Source: Synergistales bacterium (lineage in GTDB: Bacteria; Synergistota; Synergistia; Synergistales; Synergistaceae). From it: DNA of 42,424 bases. Positions 40,648 to 42,424 of the stretch are shown one piece after another. A program made the position numbers and the translations under genes. Location: assembly GCA_026002695.1 (NCBI GenBank), contig BOCB01000007.1:1-42424 (forward strand), given 5' to 3'. The notes below the pieces were generated by a model. That model saw only the letters and a program-made list of their open reading frames with translations. It was not told the DNA's origin and did not search any database. How positions within the stretch are numbered: position 1 is the stretch's first letter; each line of letters opens with the position of its first letter.

Positions 40648-41626
40648 TTGCGGCTGTCCCCCTTTCGGGCCTCATGGCGAGGCCAATGGCAACTTCCCAG
40701 CCAAAGCGCTCCTCCGGAGCTCCCGTTATACCCCATGATTCCCATGGATCGACTATCTCTACCGGCGTAGGCATGACCGACGCTATATGGTTCTGTATCG
40801 CGGCGCCCTGATGCGCGCCGTAGCCCCCTATATAAACACGCCCAGGCGTGAAATCCCTGATCTGAGTAGCGGCAAAGGTTATCGTCGCCTGCATATCCCT
40901 CGTGAACGCGTCAATGGTTCGGCCGGTCGAGTCCTCCGCCGCGAATGATTGCGACGTGTTCCTGTATACGATGCCGTTGTCTTTGTACGCCGCGACTATT
41001 ATACTGCTCACTACGCCGGCGAGCGCGTAAATATTGAACTCAGAGGTAACGCCCGGCCCCATCAGACACCTGAGCATTGATACGGGAGCGGGTTCGATGG
41101 CGCTCAGGTTTATGCCGACGCTCTGCGCCGCAGTCATTAAGTTCTCGACTAAGCTCCCGCGGACAGCGGAGGCTATGCAGCTAACTGTTTTTGAGAAGTC
41201 GCCTCCGCCCTCCGCCCTTGGGCGCTCAATGAAAGCCAAATCGTAAACGGCTTCGTTGACCGGTATAGGGAAGAATTTGTCGAACTCGTAGCGGAAGGAG
41301 GCTCTGAGGTCGTCGAGGGACATGTTTCCAAGCTCACAGGTGCGTATGAGTACGTCTTTTGACTGGATACCGGCACAGACGTTAGCCGCCCATTTGCGGC
41401 CTATCTTTTTCTTCAGCGTTTTCAGGTTGCTTTCAGTGATGTTGTAGTTCGTGAATATCTCGCCGCCGTCGTCTCCCCTGTCATAGGGCAGCTCAACGCA
41501 CTGCTCAACGCGATACGAAACGTCTTTCCCCCGCGCCGGCGCAAGCTCAATATATTGCATTACTCCCCCGTAAATAAACAGGCCGGCGCGCGAACTTCCC
41601 TTACCCTTCGAGAATAGCCCCACCAT
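40631..41626 (-). CDS. pilM: Type IV pilus assembly protein PilM-like ATPase
   Basis: The 331-residue cytoplasmic protein has an actin-like fold pattern: YIELAPARG near the N-terminus, ELGNMSLDDLRASFRYEFDKFFPIPVNEAVYDLAF in the middle and VYIGGYGAH in the nucleotide-binding C-terminal half. This matches PilM, which binds the N-terminus of PilN. AAGGAG lies 8 nt before the ATG. It is the first gene of the pilMNOPQ run. Confidence 0.85.
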   Translation of the reverse strand: MVGLFSKGKGSSRAGLFIYGGVMQYIELAPARGKDVSYRVEQCVELPYDRGDDGGEIFTNYNITESNLKTLKKKIGRKWAANVCAGIQSKDVLIRTCELGNMSLDDLRASFRYEFDKFFPIPVNEAVYDLAFIERPRAEGGGDFSKTVSCIASAVRGSLVENLMTAAQSVGINLSAIEPAPVSMLRCLMGPGVTSEFNIYALAGVVSSIIVAAYKDNGIVYRNTSQSFAAEDSTGRTIDAFTRDMQATITFAATQIRDFTPGRVYIGGYGAHQGAAIQNHIASVMPTPVEIVDPWESWGITGAPEERFGWEVAIGLAMRPERGTAANAGAV

Positions 41627-41644
41627 ATTGCCAACTCCTTAATC

Positions 41645-41667
41645 GGGCGGCCGACGACCGCCCCTGC
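41645..41667. repeat. GGGCGGCC-type hairpin repeat upstream of pilM
   Basis: GGGCGG (41645-41650) and CCGCCC (41658-41663) flank a 7-nt loop, followed by CTGC as in the other copies. It lies in the 89-nt gap between the winged-helix gene and pilM. Confidence 0.65.
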
Positions 41668-41715
41668 TACTATATCCTAAATTTACCGATAGGTTATAAC
41701 ATACCAAACTTAAAA

Positions 41716-42060
41716 TCAGCCCCTCAGGCAATCACAAATATCGCTGTTCTTCCCCTGCCCTTTTTCGGCTGTTACGCTTGTTATCTCTATATCCCCACGC
41801 CGCGATAAGTATACTAAAAGCGATATTACCGTGTTCGGCGAGAGTCCGATTTTCTCAGCTATCCCGCGCACGTCTAACGCGCCTTCATTCCCGTATCGCA
41901 GCAGCTCATCCGTCATACATTTTACCCAAGCGCCGAACAGCTCGCGCATCTCCGGGGTCTGCGACGCGGCTAACTGGTTATTAGCCACCGTCATCTCCAG
42001 CATACGCGCCGTAACTATCTCAAGGGACTCTATAAACCGCTCTATTCTGTCCTCGGACAT
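41716..42060 (-). CDS. Small winged-helix DNA-binding protein, unknown target
   Basis: The 114-residue protein has a helical N-terminal half (MSEDRIERFIESLEIVTARM) and a helix-turn-helix at about 64-97 (VRGIAEKIGLSPNTVISLLVYLSRRGDIEI). The family is not clear. It starts 2 nt after the stop of an upstream truncated gene with no obvious ribosome site, so translation may be coupled. It may regulate the pilus genes that follow (inference from position). Confidence 0.6.
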   Translation of the reverse strand: MSEDRIERFIESLEIVTARMLEMTVANNQLAASQTPEMRELFGAWVKCMTDELLRYGNEGALDVRGIAEKIGLSPNTVISLLVYLSRRGDIEITSVTAEKGQGKNSDICDCLRG

Positions 42061-42062
42061 GA

Positions 42063-42318
42063 CTATGGAGTTGTGATAATGTCCGGCGAAATCAGGAACT
42101 TCATCGGCGTGGACGATGATCCTGTTACATTGTTGGTATAACTATCCGCATATACGGTCAAGACACTCAACTTTACATCTACACTTGCTCCGTCAATAGT
42201 AGGATCAGGTGTAGCCGCAGCGCGCTCGCCACTTATCGTAATATTTCTTCCCGTCGGAAGAGGCACCGTCTCAGGTCCGGTAAAAGTCACGCTATTTCCG
42301 GTCATGTCCAATGAAGCG
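42063..42318 (-). CDS. Unknown protein, C-terminal fragment cut by the inverted segment
   Basis: The frame on the minus strand reads a Thr/Pro/Gly-rich sequence (NSVTFTGPETVPLPTGRN, DVKLSVLTVYADSYTNN) ending in a TAG at 42063-42065. Upstream of 42318 the reading would enter an inverted copy of pilO, so the true N-terminal part is missing from this window. The composition suggests an exported beta-rich protein, perhaps a pilus-associated one. I do not recognise a family. Confidence 0.5.
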
Positions 42319-42424
42319 ACAAATTCGAGGAGAGCGCCCCGTCCAAGGAGAGGCTGCAGGCGTCTTATCCGAGTAACTCCAGCGAGTTTTACGCCTTCGC
42401 CGACTCTGTCTTCAGGAGCAACGG
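42319..42424 (+). repeat. Inverted exact copy of an internal pilO segment
   Basis: These 106 bases are the exact reverse complement of 39684-39789. On the plus strand they encode a stretch of PilO (KFEESAPSKERLQASYPSN onward) with a stop codon just upstream and no start, so it is not a gene. It runs to the window edge. Confidence 0.95.

Noticed and set aside
42319..42424. A second pilO gene on the plus strand
   Set aside because: It is an exact inverted copy of an internal segment with a stop just upstream and no start; more likely a chimera.

Overview
The window looks like a piece of a diderm, motile anaerobe, most probably Synergistota (Cloacibacillus/Synergistes-like). This is an inference from gene content: a PilMNOPQ trans-envelope pilus set, an N-acetylmuramoyl-L-alanine amidase followed by a GerMN protein in a non-sporulation context, an HPr-EI fusion, a second EF-G, abundant GTG/TTG starts and moderately high G+C. 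No rRNA, tRNA, CRISPR array, phage or transposase gene was seen.

Layout. (1) 1-4950, minus strand: a cut-off ECF-type (NiaX-like) membrane protein, a REC-HD-GYP response regulator and a large hybrid histidine kinase with a C-terminal HPt domain, which together look like a phosphorelay ending in c-di-GMP hydrolysis. (2) 4951-9466, plus strand: two closely related chemoreceptors. Their upstream regions are unusual: iterated CCATATCT boxes and a dispersed repeat before the first, a G10 tract and a (TATC)8 microsatellite before the second. (3) 9467-17905, plus strand: a glycerol/dihydroxyacetone operon (glpF, dhaK, dhaL, dhaM, glpK, a GlpA-like dehydrogenase with a [2Fe-2S] tail, an FAD/NAD oxidoreductase and a DUF1667 protein) with a good promoter and a CRP/FNR-like palindrome upstream. 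(4) 18023-20353: a second hybrid kinase. (5) 20530-22833: an overlapping cassette of ECF sigma factor, zinc-finger anti-sigma factor and a secreted protein with a 138-residue Gly/Ser/Asn tail. (6) 22910-25869: an HPr-EI fusion overlapping a divergent folD. The HPr-EI protein is the probable phosphate donor for the single-domain DhaM. (7) 25868-26063: a 196-bp inverted repeat acting as a bidirectional terminator.

From 26075 to the end everything is on the minus strand: an EF-G paralogue; secG and rplM-rpsI; an operon ltaE-tldD/pmbA-amidase-gerMN-rdgB; cheW-PHP phosphatase; and pilM-pilN-pilO-pilP-pilQ preceded by a small winged-helix gene and a truncated unknown gene.

Dispersed structure is the most unusual part of the window. 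A 95-101-bp MITE-like repeat with terminal GCTGATT/AATCAGC occurs three times complete and once truncated, always between genes. A GGGCGGCC-type hairpin recurs in several gaps. The last 106 bases are an exact inverted copy of an internal segment of pilO, so the right edge is either a real rearrangement or, more likely, an assembly or amplification chimera. Sequence right of 42318 should not be trusted as native context.
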